Shown one piece after another: positions 48,201 through 60,632 of a stretch of DNA of 64,000 nucleotides; position 1 is the first letter of the stretch; the number at the start of each line of letters is the position of its first letter. The notes beneath the pieces are model-generated. The model made no database searches. It saw nothing but the letters and a program-made list of their open reading frames with translations, and was not told the origin of the DNA. Location: contig JAEHOE010000016.1 of the NCBI GenBank assembly GCA_016858145.1, positions 496,001-560,000 on the forward strand, written 5' to 3'. The stretch comes from Edaphochlamys debaryana. Its lineage: Eukaryota; Chlorophyta; Chlorophyceae; Chlamydomonadales. Made by a program: the position numbers and the translations under genes.

Positions 48201-51200
48201 TAGTCAGCTCCCGATCCGCCGTGGCACGGAGATCCGATGCACGTGACGCCACGTAGGACCGCAGCTCCTCCACTCGAGCCGCCGCTGCCGCCGCCACGTC
48301 GCCGGCCGTCGGCGCCGACGCCGACGCACCCACCGAGCCCGCCGCCGCAGGGGCAGCAGGGGGGGCCGTGGCTTTCGCAGGGGTAGAGGCAGCAGGGGAG
48401 GGTTGGGCGGCGGCGGAGGGGCCGGCACCACCGCCGGCGGCGGCGGCGGCGGCGGAGGGTGGCGCGGTCTCATGTACGAGAGCTTGGGGATGGGCGGTGA
48501 GAAGATCTGCAAGGAGCTGGGAGGTGTGGGCCTGGGGGCGAGGGACAGGGCGGCAGGGGGCCGGAGATTAACGGGCAGCCGGCGGTGACGGCCTGACGGT
48601 TGGGGCGAGTGAGTTAAGCCCTAGGGGCAAGAGGACATTGCAAGGAGCATTCGCACCCAGCACCCAACCAGCCAGCCCCCCGCACTTTCAGCACCGGTCC
48701 GCCGCCACCCGTGTCCCAGCAGTACCCACGTCGCACAGCTTCCAACACCTCCCAACACCTGCCCAGCCCCCCCCTTCTCCCCCCCCCCCCCCCCACACAC
48801 GCGCGCATTGTAGCTTCCCACCGGGTACTACTCAAACACACACCGCTGCACTACGCATACGCATTCCCGCTAACCACTGGGTAGGCCCAAACACACGCGC
48901 CGTGCCCCTGCTCACCTGCACCAGCCGCCACGCGCGGATGCTCGCCGACGCGGCCTTGATGTCCACCTCCTCGCCCCCCGCCCCCGCCCCCGCCTCCGCC
49001 GCCTGCTCCTCCGCCGCCGCCGCCTCGATGCCGTTCTCGCCCACCCGCCACGACGTGTCCAGCAGCGCGGCCGCCTCGCGGAGCATGGCGGCGGCGTCGG
49101 AGGAGAGCTGGGCTGCGGGCGGAGGGAAGGGCGGGGGTGCGGTGGGGTGGTAGTAGAGGTGGAGGCAAGGGGGAGAGGGAAGCGAAACGGTAGGTGGCAG
49201 CTGAGCGCTGCAGGGTGAAGGTATGGTTGGTCAATCCTCCCCACCTGACGTCTTGCCCTCCATCTTATAGCGATACGCCGAGATGCCCCCAGCGCCCTCG
49301 CCCTCGGCCGCCGCCGCCGCCGCTGCAGCTGCTGCAGCCGCCGCCGCCGCCGCGGCCGCAGCCGCCTCCGTCGATGCCGCCGCAGCCTTGGCGGAGCTCT
49401 TCCGAGCCTTCTTGCTCGGCCGCTCGCCGCCTTCCCCGCCCTCGCCACCCTCGCCACCAGCGCCGGCTCCGCCGCCGCCGCCGCCTGCCGCACCGCCGCC
49501 GCCGGGCGAGGAGAGCTCCTGTACCGCCCGCCGCGCCGCCGCCGCCGTCAGCCGCCGGGCGGTGGCCTCCAGGCGGGATGCGAGGGCGTTCAGGGCCATG
49601 CAGAGGTCTCGCTCGGCGTTCTGACGTTGGGCGGGGTTCACGAGTTGCGCGTTAATGGGCCAGACTGGCATTCGAGTAGAAACGTGGTATACCGCCTCCC
49701 TTGAAGACCCCCATCCCATCACTTGCCGGCTGCCCGTACCTCTCAATTTAACCCTTGTTTCCCCTTCTGTGTTCCCCTCAGCGAGTGTGCCCATACCTCT
49801 CTTGATTGTCCTCTTAACCTAACATGTGACCTGTGCTTCCCCCTTCCTGCGCCCCACCCTCCCCACCCTCCCCACATCGCCCACCTGCAGGTGCAGCTGC
49901 GCCTGGTCCCTCAGCCGCGCCATGACCTCATCGATGGACGGCAGCGCCGCCGCCGCCGCCCCCGCGCCGCCGCCGTGGTTTCCTGAACCCCCGCCGCCGC
50001 CATGCCCGTGCCCGTGCCCGTGGTGCCCGTGCCCGTGCCCGCCGCCGCCCAGCCCCAGCTCGCTCGACAGGCGGCGCCAGTAGGAGGTGAGCTTGACGTG
50101 CACGCAGGCCAGGCGCAGCTGGTGCAGCTCGGAGCGGGTGGCCTGCTCCAGCGCAACGGCCTTGTCTGCGGGGTGGGGAAAGGGAGGGGTCGGGGGGTGG
50201 GGTGACTTTTGGAGCATTGGAGAGCGGGAGATGGGGCGAGCGGTCTAGGGGTGACAGCATGGGAAGGGGCCGCCCTGCTGAGCGGGTGGTGGTGTGGTGC
50301 AGCCCGGGGCGGGTGGGGCCTGCTCCCGGGCCACGGCACTGTCTGCGGGAGGCGGGAGGGGTTGGAGCAGGAAGGAGTAGTGTTTTGGGGGGGGGGTTGC
50401 AGGTGCTTACGAAGCTCGCAGTTGGGGAAGCAGTACGGAGGTTAAAGGGCGAGGAGGAAGAAGCTAGGGCGGGAGCGCCTCTCCCTGGACCGAAACCTAC
50501 ACGAGAAAAGGGTCGGGAGGTGGGGAAAGTGGTGCAGGGGTTGAAGGGTGAGTAGGAAACGCTGATGTCTGGACCAAACCGGACCCGACCCACCTGCGCC
50601 GCGCTTGCGCCTGTTCCCGCCGCGCGGCTTGGGCCCCGGCGTGTGGCCCTCCGCCCCCTCGCCCTCGCCCTCGGCCCGCTGCAGCTCCGCAGCCACGGCC
50701 GCGTCCGCCGCCTCCTGCGCCTGCTGGCGGCGGTGGGAGGCCTCGGCCTGGAAGGCCTTGCGCGTCTCGCCCAGGATCACGTCTGTACGGCAGATGTACG
50801 GCAGTCGGGTAGTGGCGGGTGACGGATGGGAGGGATAGGAGTAAGGTCAAGGCTTGAATGATTTTGCAGAAATGCAGAAATGGCTAGCTGCCGGTAGGCT
50901 GGTGATAAGGATGAGCCCTGCCGGAAAGTACGCACCGTAGAAGGCTTCCTCGGGTGCGGAGAAACGCAGGTGCGCCTCCTGCGGTTGGCGTATGCGTGGC
51001 CGGCGGGCGCGTGAGCAGTGGTTCAGCAGCACGCCGCCGGCGCACATGGGCGACCGCCAGCAGCACCCTCCCGGCACCACCAGCGCCCCCTCCACCACCA
51101 CCCGCCTGGCAACATAAACTCCCCCCTACCTCACCGCCACGACCACCCCGCCACCACTGCTCACCACCACCATCCCACCACCGCCATCCTACCACCACAG

Positions 51201-54200
51201 CCCCCCACCCCCCCACCCCCCACCCCACCACCCTCCACCTGCAGCACCCTCCTGGGCAGGGGGTGGTCCAGCGCCGCCACCGCCTTGCTGCTGCGCCACA
51301 TGAGCGGCTTGAGCAGCGCCGCCAGGCGGGAGCGGGCCTCGGGGGCGCGGGAGTGGTAGGGGCCGGAGATGAGGCGCCTTGGGGGTGGAGGGGGTGGGGG
51401 TGTGAGGGGTGGGGGGGAAAGGGGGCATATCGGTGAGGACGGTGGCACCTAGCTGGCACCTAAACTTGCAGGCGTGGATAGGAGCGTCGAGGGGCGGGGC
51501 CGCCAGCGGCAGCGGCAACGCGCGAGCGGGCCCCACCTGAACACCTGGGGGTCGTCGTACGGCTTGTACTGCAGCACACGCAGCATGCCCCAGATGTCCT
51601 CCAGCCCGCCGGGACCGATGGGCGTGCCGGTGACAGCCCACCTGCGATCGGACGCAGGGGGACGCAAACGAAGATCTTAACCCGCCCGTGTGGCCCATGA
51701 ATCCGCCAGGAAAGCAAAAAGCTTACAAGCCATAATCAGTGTGCCGCACCATGCGCACCTGTGAGTGGCGCTGATGCGTGACGCCATGGTAGCCACGTGC
51801 GTGTACGACCCGCCCACCAGCTGGGCCTCGTCCAGGATCAGGCGGTGCCAGTGGATCTGGTGGGCGGAAAGCGGGGAGGTCAATTCTCAGCAGGGAGGGT
51901 GAAGCCACAATCGCCCGGGGACGAAGCGAGGCAAGTGGATTGGCTACGCGGGACACTGACGCATCTGAGGGGAAAGGGAGGGCCTAGCTCCGCAGCCACC
52001 CCCACATTCCCCCGTGTGACCTCACAACCTCCCACACCCACCCACTGCCCCCTCCCCCTCCCCCATGCACACCCGCCCCCCACACGCCTGCAGCAGGGGC
52101 GACTCCGGCACCGAGTACTTCTTCTCCCGCCGCAGCCCCTCGATGGCCCTGTTGGAGGGGGAGTAGTGCACCTCCTCCTTGAGCACCTGGGGGGGAAGGG
52201 GCAGTGGGGTGTTTGAAGCTGACCGGCAGAGCATCCCATTGTCGGTGGGATTGCCGGGACAGTGGGGGGCGGGAGGGACGGGACGCGAAGGCGGAGGACA
52301 GTCGACGGGGAAGGACCGCCGAATTGACACAGGGATGCCGGAGGCGTGTGAGGCAGACCCACTCTTGGTTCAAGGTACCAACGTACCCGGTATCCCCTTA
52401 CACATATCCACTAACACCACCCCACCACCCCACCCCCGCCCCACCCCCAGCCCCACCTGGTACGTGGTCAGCACCACCTCGGCCTCCAGCAGCTCCCGCA
52501 CCGCCTCGGCGGCCTCGGCGGAGGGGTCGTGCGCGGCGGGGCAGGCGTCGGTGCCGGCGTACAGCGCCGCCGTCAGCTCCCGCGCGTACAGCTCCATCCG
52601 GCTGGGGATGCGCACGCCGCCGCCGCCGCCGCCAGCCCCGTTCGCGGCCCCGGACCCGCTGCCGCCAGCTCCCGAGGAGGGCCCGTAAGCCCCCGCCGCG
52701 CCGCCGTTGGCGGCGGCCGCGGCCCCTGCCGTTGCAGCTGCAGCCCCGCCGCCAGCGTCGCCGTCCTCGCTCCCGCTCGAAACAGCGACAGCCTCGTCGT
52801 CGTCCTCTTCTGCCTCCGCCTCGGCTTCCGCCGCGCCGCGCCGCCGCTTGCGCCGCCCGCCGCCGCCGCCGCGGCCCCGGCCCCGCCGCGCCGCCCGCTC
52901 CGCCGCCCGCTGCGCCATGGCGGCGGCGCGCGCCTGGCGCTTGGCGGCCTTGGCCTTCTCCGCCTCCACCCGGGCCTGGCGCTTGGCCTCCCTTTGAAAG
53001 AAAACAAACGATGGAGGTTGCGTATGTGTTAGGACCATGGAGCAGCCATGGCGGGAGGCGGCGAGGAGGCCAGCTGAGGGTTGCGTGGTTGAGGTATCCC
53101 TGGCCTTGGACCCCCCCGCCAGTTCGTATTCCTGCTGCCGTTCTCCTTGCTGGGCTTCCCCCTGCCCTGCGTCCCCACTCCTACCACCCGACCGCACCCC
53201 ACCCCACCCCATGGCCACCCCAACACGCCTTCGCTGGCCTCACTTGATGGCCTGCTTCTCCCGCTCCGCCGCCTGCAGCCGGTGCCACTTGAGACCGTCG
53301 TACACCAGCACCTTGAGCGAGCTGCACACGCGTACGGCAGACACGAGGACAAGCATTCACAAGCATGCCGTGGCATGAGCAGCCCATGATGTTGAGGTTC
53401 AATGTGGTTGACTGCTGAGCACACAGATGCAAGCCAGCCCATGGGATTAAGTTTCAAGGTGATGAGACGGCAGAGAATTTGAGTACGGACCGTACAGCCG
53501 TACAGTCATACCTGTGATTTCCGATCTCGTGCTTCCATTGCTGCAGGATGGAGGGCGGCGTGACGACCAGGCTGGGACCCAGCGGCCGACCGGCGGCGTT
53601 GGTCGGACGCGCTGGCGCTGGCGGCGGCGGCGGCGGCGGTGCAGCGGCCGCCGCCGGTCCCTCATCGTCCGAAGGAGAGTCGTACACCGACGGAGCGAAC
53701 CGGACCCGCTTGGAGCGCTGCCGCTGCCGCTGCGACCGCTGCTGCTCCTTGTGCCCATTCGCCGTCGGCTCGTCCTCCGTATCAGGATCCTGTTTAGGAA
53801 CCCGCTGCTTTGGCTGCTTGGCCTGACCCGGCGCGGGATCTGGGGGGGCTGACGGACCCGCCGGAAGCTGAGCCGTCGGCGTTGGCGGGGGCCGGGCGAG
53901 CAGCAGGGCAATCACCTCCACCGTCTTGCCCAGTCCCATCTCGTCTGGAGGGGGGTGGCAGTGGAGGGGTGCAAGTCATGGGCACATCGGCATGACAGCG
54001 GGGATCAAGGGCAGCCCCTTCCGACTCTGGAGCATAGGCCTATGAAGCTGGCATGCATGCTGCTTAGTAGGGCGCCAGACTCCTGGACCGTGTTTCAAGA
54101 GAGCACGGGCACCCTCTCCCCCCCCACGCACCCGCCAGGATGCCGACGCGGTGTCGAGGCGGGGGCGGCGGCGCGGTCCGGCGCACGCCCCCGCCCGGGA

Positions 54201-56816
54201 ACTCGTTCGCCCACAGCTCCTCGCCGCTCCCCAGCCGCACGCGCCGCCAGAACAGGTCCTGCCGAGGGGATTGAGAAACACGAGGTGATTCTAGGTTGCA
54301 GCCGTTTTGCAGGCTTGGGGTATCAAGCGGGGGGTATCAAGCGGGGTAAAACCAGATGCAGACCCGACCTGTGTAGCATACTCCCCCAGGTGCGCCGCCG
54401 CCGCTGCCGCCGCCGCCGCCGCCTCGGCCTCGGCCTCCGCGTCCGCCGCTCCGCCGCTGGGCCCAGCGCCGCCGCCGGCCCCGCTGCCGCCGGCCCCGCC
54501 TGCGCCCCCGCTGCCGCTGGGCCCCGGCCCTCCGCCGCCGCCCCGCTGCGCCCCCGCCAGCTCCGGCTGCGTCTCCCGCCACACCATCCAGGACAGCGCC
54601 CGCTGCTGGTAGCGGAAGAGCCTGCACTTGAGGCCTGGGCGGAGAGGCGCGTGACGGTCAGGAGAGGGGCGGTGCCGGAATGTACGCCACGCAATGTGCA
54701 CGAAGCGGTGGGGGTTTGCAGGGCAGGGGGTAGTCCCCGGTCCTACTGGTCCCGGACCCGCACCCAGGCCCTACCAGGCGGGTCGGGGTGGGTGGTGTGC
54801 CAGTCGCGTGGGGCCACGATGTCGAACACCTCGTCACGCACATCCGCACCGGCGGCGGAGCCCGGGCCGCCAGAGTGGGACAGGCCGTTGGAGGTGCTGG
54901 GCCCGCCGCCGTCCGGGCCACCGCTGGCGGCGGCGGGGTGGTTGCGATGTGGGTCGGAGGGACCCGCGCCTGGGTCACCGCCAGGAGCGCCTGCCGGTCC
55001 TGTGAGGAGGAGGGGTCGACGTGTGAGGGCTCTGGTGACGCTGCGGAGCGATGTGGGTCGGAGCTGAAGGGCATGGCCCCGTTCGGCCCGTGGACAAGGA
55101 GGGACACACGGAAATGCTGGTTCAGGATACCGGTACCCCTCCGCCGAGTGCACGGCGGCTTGGCCCGCACACGCTTCCCAATCCCACCATCCCACCCATC
55201 CGCAGCTCCCCACCTGCAGCCTCCGCTGCGTGATCCTCCTCCCCCTCCTCCTCCTCCTGGAGGCCGTCCGCCGCCGCCTCCCTGCCCTCCTCCAGCATCC
55301 CCACCACCTCCACCAGCGCAGCAGCGGACGCGGCCGCGGCCGCAGCGGCAGCCGCCTGCGCGCCAGACGCGAGCAAAGCCGCCGCCCTGTGGGGAGCGAC
55401 CGTGGAAGTCGGGGCGTCAAGCGGTGGCTGGGCGCACGGGGTAGGTCAGGGCTGTAATCACCCTTCTGGTGCTCATCAGTGACTCCACTGGGCTAGCGGT
55501 GCGTCCCAGACAAGTCCCAACCCCAGCCCCAGCCCCAGCCACACCTCGGCCACAGCCCCACGGCCGCCCCAGGTATCCGGCGCACGGGCCTCTTTTCCTC
55601 TGCTAGGCGCCGCAGCTCCCAACAACCGTGACCCCCTGCCTTTCCCCCCCCCCCCACACACAACCATGGACCCGCCTGCAGACGGGCTGCTCGGGGACCA
55701 CCAGGGCGAACGCCGTGGGGGTGGCCCACACCGCCGCCTCCACCGCCACCGCGTCGGGGCCCAGGCGGGGCGCGGGCCGCGCACTGAGCACCTGCGCCAC
55801 GAGGGGAGGAGCGGAGGAAGGAGGGGGCGTGCGAAAAGATGTGTTTGGGGGCGGGCAGCGGAGGCCCACGGCCTTGGGCCCCCGGCTGCAAGCCACCAAG
55901 CCCGATCCCCCACCCGTGCCCTCACGACGTGCACCTCGCTCTCAGCCTCTGGTGCTGAACCTCGCACCGCGTGCATCACACACGCTCAGCCCTCGCCCAG
56001 CCTTCAGACGCCTCACTCCTCACCGGCTCCGGCCTCGCCCCAGGGCCCCACCCTCACCCCGAGACCCCATCCCCAGACCCCAGGGCCCAGAGCCACAGGC
56101 TCCCCACCCACCCTCAGCTCCACCAAGCCTGCCCCCGCAGCCGCCGCCAGGGAACCCGCCGGGTCCCGCAGCCCCCTCCGGTTCTGCAAGAAAACAGGGT
56201 CGGGAGGGTCTCAAGTCTTCGACAGCGAGGCAACAAGGCACATATCACCAGGGCTAGAGCACACAGCGACCCTGTGCATTTGACCGGTGTCGCAAATTAC
56301 GACGTTTGCATAGAGGGCAGTGACTGCGCACGGGGGCAGACAGACCTGAGGCAGATCCTCCTGTGCGTTGGTGAGGGGCCGGTCCACCGTGGCCAGTAGC
56401 GAGGGCGCGCCGCCCTGTTGGGGAGGGATTCAAGCGGGGCACCGAGGTAAGGTGGAAGCTACAGGAAGCTGCCTGGCTTTGGGCCCGGGCCTGGGCCTTC
56501 GGAGGCCGTGGGGACCTCAGCCCTGGCGGAGTGGGGGAGAGGAGGGGGGGGGGGGGGGTGCGTGGGGCCCCAGGCGGAGCTCAGTCGTGCCCAGCGGTGC
56601 TCACCACTTCAGCGCACACCAGCAGCAGTGTTGAGCGCTTGCCCTGGCGCTTGACGTGGAGCTCCAGCTCGGCGCCAAGCGGCAGGCTGCGCATGGCAGC
56701 CCTCTGGGTGAGCCGGTAGGCCCAAGCGCTCCCCGTGCGAGTTTACAACGCAGGTGTGTAGTAAGGACTTACCTCGCTGAGCCCCGCGCCAGCAGCGTTA
56801 TCTCTCCCCACAGCAT
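42278..56816 (-). CDS. SHPRH: SHPRH-like SNF2 helicase with RING finger (E3 ubiquitin ligase)
   Basis: Exons on the minus strand: 56816-56773, 56701-56605, 56414-56346, 56183-56112, 55791-55676, 55386-55214, 54999-54775, 54634-54369, 54258-54132, 53944-53512, 53321-53244, 52991-52457, 52186-52088, 51856-51759, 51641-51537, 51377-51239, 50978-50936, 50782-50594, 50165-49885, 49620-49245, 49112-48916, 48516-48145, 47882-47742, 47451-47326, 47002-46897, 46732-46521, 46117-46072, 45903-45806, 45599-45465, 45338-44349, 44189-43971, 43838-43716, 43572-43420, 43187-43128, 42834-42733, 42508-42278. All phases close: 2,291 residues. SNF2 motifs: DEMGLGKT (about 397), LVVTPPSILQQWKHEI, DEAQ (about 787), AVTGTPIG (about 813). 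The C3HC4 RING (CSVC at 1984 to CPTC at 2023) precedes the second helicase lobe, which carries HRIGQTRDVT (2187 on). DEAQ and a RING embedded before the C-lobe are typical of SHPRH/Irc20. Human SHPRH polyubiquitylates PCNA. No PHD or linker-histone domain was seen. Long inserts include a Lys/Arg-rich block and a His-Gly tract. Introns after exons 5 and 13 have GC donors. Confidence 0.93.
47306..47325. repeat. GCAC microsatellite
   Basis: Five GCAC units abut the 5' splice site of the intron following exon 24 of the SHPRH-like gene (minus strand). Confidence 0.8.
47984..48010. repeat. (GGT)n microsatellite in a SHPRH-like gene intron
   Basis: About eight GGT units lie in the intron between exons 22 and 23 of the SHPRH-like gene. 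Confidence 0.85.
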
Positions 56817-57207
56817 CGCGCGGGTTGGGCGGCAAGGGCCCGCCCTCGGCCCTCAGAGAGCCGGTCTCAGCAAGGTGAAGTCATAGAGTCCACTGAGTGT
56901 CTTTGCAAACGAAAGAAATGGTGCTCAAGTCAGCAGTGAGCGAAAATCGTCAGCTTGAATCCATCCTTCCTGCCGGTCGCTTGGCTATGGAAACGAATGT
57001 GTGAGCATGCTGCTGGCAGCAGCAATGTCCGAAGGAAAGCCAGCGGGGGGCTCACCAAGGGGCGGGCGCAGCACGCAGCACACTGCAATCCTAGTCCAAG
57101 TCAATACTTGGGTCGACGCCTGCCAGAGCCCACATCCAGAAACACCCGCACACAATTTAAACGACGTATCGCGAATAGGGGTCACGAAGCGAGCATGTAG
57201 GGAGCAA
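56817..57207. promoter_or_regulatory. Compact divergent promoter between SHPRH-like and sulfotransferase genes
   Basis: Only 391 bp separate the two start codons, so both 5' UTRs and promoters overlap here. In-frame ATGs at 57007 and 57025 could extend the sulfotransferase N-terminus by up to 67 residues. No TATA box is obvious. Confidence 0.5.
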
Positions 57208-60200
57208 ATGCGCAATCGCAACAGGCTCGGACAACCCGCCACCATACCAGGCCAGCGCCACGTTTTACTGCTCTTAGCTGTTATCATATGTGCGGTGCGA
57301 CCACTAAATGGCGCTCGCCCGGCCGGAGACGCCCTCTCGCGGACCGGGGAGTTCGTGGCGAACGAGCTGGAGACGACGCCGCAGTTCATGATTATTGGAG
57401 CAGCAAAGGGCGGCACGGTAAGTTGACCGACAAAAGGGCGGGCGGTTGAGCGCGCTCAAGCAGCTTGCCCATCGGCCCTTGCCCCACCCGCTACCCCGAG
57501 CCCCCACCCGCCTTCCCCAGCCCCCATCCCATCTTTGGCTGCCCCGGCTGCCGCAGACCGACCTCCACTACCAGCTGACGGGCCTCCCCGTCAACAATGA
57601 CCCCAAGCGCCCGGACCCGCCCATCAAGGCGCACCTCAAGGCAGGCCCGCGCCGAGACATGGTCAAACCACGCGTGGTGTCGGTCCTAGGACGCGGGACA
57701 AGCCCTCGCCTGACCCCGGGCATACCAGGCTTCCCTTCCCCTGCCGCTGCTCAGCAACCGGAACCCGCCCTCAACCCCATTACCCTCTGTGCACCACCAC
57801 CACCTACACACACTCAAACGCACACAGGAGGCTTCTGGCTGCTTGCTTACGGTTTCCTCGTTGCCCTACACACACACGCGCAGGAGGCCCGCTTCATGAA
57901 CTGGCCGCTGGTGTCCACCGACATGCTTCTCAACGCCTCCATGTACGCCAAGTACCTGGGCAAGCTGACGCACCCCTGCGCGGGTGGGGGCGTGGGGGCG
58001 TGGGAGCTTGGAAGCGGCATCTGGGGAGGCGGGCTTCGGCGGGGTATGTGGGCAAGTTGGCGAACCCTGCGCTTCTGGGGCCCAGCTGCGTAAGGTTGCA
58101 GGTAGAGGGGAGCGGCGCCTTGGTGGGGATCGGTACAAGTGAGGGCGCCCCTTTCATGGGTAGGGGCTTGAGCGTAGGGAAAATTACTGCGGTTGGGGGT
58201 GCAGCTGGGTGGCACTTGAGCGCCGGTGGGGCCCGGAGAAACGAACTCCGAATCTCCGACTCCCGACTGGGTGGGAGCCGAGTTGCGGCGGGCTTGAGTG
58301 TTGCGTGAGGGCGGGCTTCCCTGGAGCCGGCCCTGCCCTCGTCACCCCCTCACCCACCACCTCACGGCCTGCTTTGCTCCGCTCCCTTTCTCCTGTTTGC
58401 CGCAGAGACCAAGGGTGTACTGGCGCTGCGGCAGTGCGTGAGCGTGCACCCTCCCCAGCAGCTGACCATCGACGGTGGGCTGCCAGTTCGAGGGGCACAT
58501 GCGGGGCCGGGGGCTGGGGCCGGGGGGCTGGGGCTAGGGAGGAAAGGGTGTTGCTCGGGGCCCTGGCGCCCGGGCCCAACCGGAGACTGGACCGGACCAG
58601 GCGCGTCTGGACAGGACGGCGCCCTGCCGAGGCGCAACCACCGCTCCCTCCGTGCCTCCGCCCTGTCCGCAGCCTCCCCCATGTATTGGTACTCACCGCA
58701 CACAGCGCTGCAGGTGGGCAGAGGGCGCGGTGGAAGGGGTGGCAGGAAAGGAGAGATGATGCGGGAAGGAACACGATTCAACAGGCATGGGTCCCTGGGC
58801 GTAGACCGGCCGCTGGCAGCACCCCCCCATGCGGGCCTCCAACTCTACCCGCTACCCCCTCCTCATCCCTCCCACCCACCCGCCCCCAGCTCCGCTCCAT
58901 CTCTCTGGACACCAAGGTCATCCTCATGCTGAGACACCCGCTGGAGGGCATCGTGTCGCTATACAACCATAGGGTCATCGAGGACGGTGGGAGCGGGGAG
59001 CGGGGTTTGGGCGGGGCGAGAAGTTGCGGTGAGACATGGTACCCCTCCTTCGCCTCTCCTTGCTGACCTCATCGCCCTCTACCTCTCCTCCAAGGCGTGT
59101 GGAAGCGTATCCCCCTGGATGCGCTGGTGGACGGCTGGCTGGACTTCCTGGCCTCCCACCCGGCTGTGCCCGCCACCCTGGAGCGCCTCCGGGGGTGCCC
59201 ACACACACGCTGCCAGGAGGAGGGCTGGTGGGTGGGCGCAGGGATCAGCAGGCTGGAATTAGGGGATGAGTCATTTGGATGAGTCACTTGGGTGTGGCAG
59301 GGCGAGGGGTGTCGGGACACGCTCTTTCGAAGGGATGGACTTGGCCAAGGGGACGAGGAAGGATCCCGCTTCGCAACCGGCATGCCTTCTGTATCTATTT
59401 TGACGCGTGTGCCCCACCACCGACCCTCACCGTCTCAGGCGGGACCTGGTGGCTCTGGGACTGACGGACACGCTGGAGCTACGCATGTTCTCGTCCGCGC
59501 TCTACCGATACGGGTGAGTCGTGAGCGGGGCGTGCTTGCTGGGACCGTCGAGTGGCTGTCCCATGGCACCGCATCTCCGTGTCTCAACCTCCACCGTTCC
59601 CACCCCCGCCCTCCCGACGCCCGACTTGTGACCCCTAAAACCACCCCCCACACCCCCACTCCTCCTCAGCCTTGCCTCGTGGCGGCGGCACTACTTCCGA
59701 CCCAACCGGGTGCTCATCATCGATTCCCACGCCTACTTCCGAGACCGCCCCGGGGTTATGAAGACGGTAGGTCCGGGCACCCGGACCGACCCGGGGGCTT
59801 GATGCCGGTGGTCTCGCTTCCTGCTGAGTTAACTAACAGTCATTCAACTTGGGGACGTGTCCTGGAGGCATGCGCGCGGGGGCTCGCGACACGTGGCAGG
59901 ACGCGGCACTGACCTATCGCCTTGCGCTGGGACGGAATCCAGAACATGCAGACGGTGGTCACAGGCAGCGACGGGGCGCATGGAAAGCCGCCCACAAACG
60001 CTTGGAGCACGTGTGCTCCGCGTCCCGGGCGGGACCCGTCACTGACCGCTGTGTCCCCGGTGCCGTACAGGTGGTGCGGTTCATGTACGGCAGGGACATG
60101 ACCAGGGTGGAGGCGGACTTTGCCGCCATGGCGCCCGCTCAGAACGTCAAGAAGCACAACGGCTCGAGTACGGCGCCGCAGAGCAGCTCGTCCAAGAAGC

Positions 60201-60632
60201 CCAACTGGATGCTGTCGGACGAGCACCGGCGGCTGCTGGAGGACTGGCTGCAGGTGAGCGGGAATGACCGGCACTCAAGGTTGTATGCGTATCATCGCTC
60301 GCCGAAACCCTGCCGGCTCTACCGGTATGGGCTACCCACGCACCCGCCCTGGCTCTTGCCTGTCACCCCTCACACCCTTAAGCTTACTTGGCCCAGCATT
60401 GTCCCCAAAACCGGCCGGAATGACCCCCCAGGTTCACGTGTTGGACGAGCTGTACAACATGCTGGCCGAGCTCCGGGACGATGGAGCCTGGATTGTGGGG
60501 TTCGATCAGGCGCCCTGGCCCTGGGCCCTGGACGGCGACGCTGGAGGCAGCAGCAGCGCTAGGCGGGGCAGCAGAAGCAGCAGGCGCATAGCGCTGCCGA
60601 CGTACGACTTTTACGATGGGAGCGAGCCGTAG
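57208..60632 (+). CDS. Type II membrane carbohydrate sulfotransferase (Sulfotransfer_1-like)
   Basis: Exons: 57208-57417, 57557-57640, 57884-57983 (or 57959 with a GC donor), 58406-58474, 58673-58713, 58890-58986, 59095-59227, 59439-59513, 59670-59766, 60071-60253, 60432-60632. Phases close, giving 429 residues. A single N-terminal hydrophobic segment (HVLLLLAVIICAV) suggests a Golgi type II anchor. The 5'-phosphosulfate loop is FMIIGAAKGGT (residues 60-70). The 3'-phosphate site is KVILMLRHPLEGIVSLYNH with Arg183 and Ser191 at the family's spacing of eight. The later RPNRVLIIDSHAYFRDRPG, then VMKTVVRFM, matches the conserved late block of NDST-type sulfotransferases. It would transfer sulfate from PAPS to a sugar in the secretory pathway, plausibly an extracellular-matrix or wall glycan, since volvocine matrices are sulfated. 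The intron after exon 2 probably uses a GC donor. The chosen ATG is immediately before the membrane anchor. Confidence 0.87.

Noticed and set aside
48300..48510. Alternative SHPRH-like exon 22 start using the CTTGCAG acceptor at 48504
   Set aside because: It would put the exon in a frame that does not connect to the downstream helical segment. The CCTCCCAG acceptor 12 bp upstream keeps one frame through the exon.
52204..53247. 347-codon plus-strand Arg/Pro-rich frame
   Set aside because: It is antisense to the Lys/Arg- and Ala-rich insert of the SHPRH-like gene.
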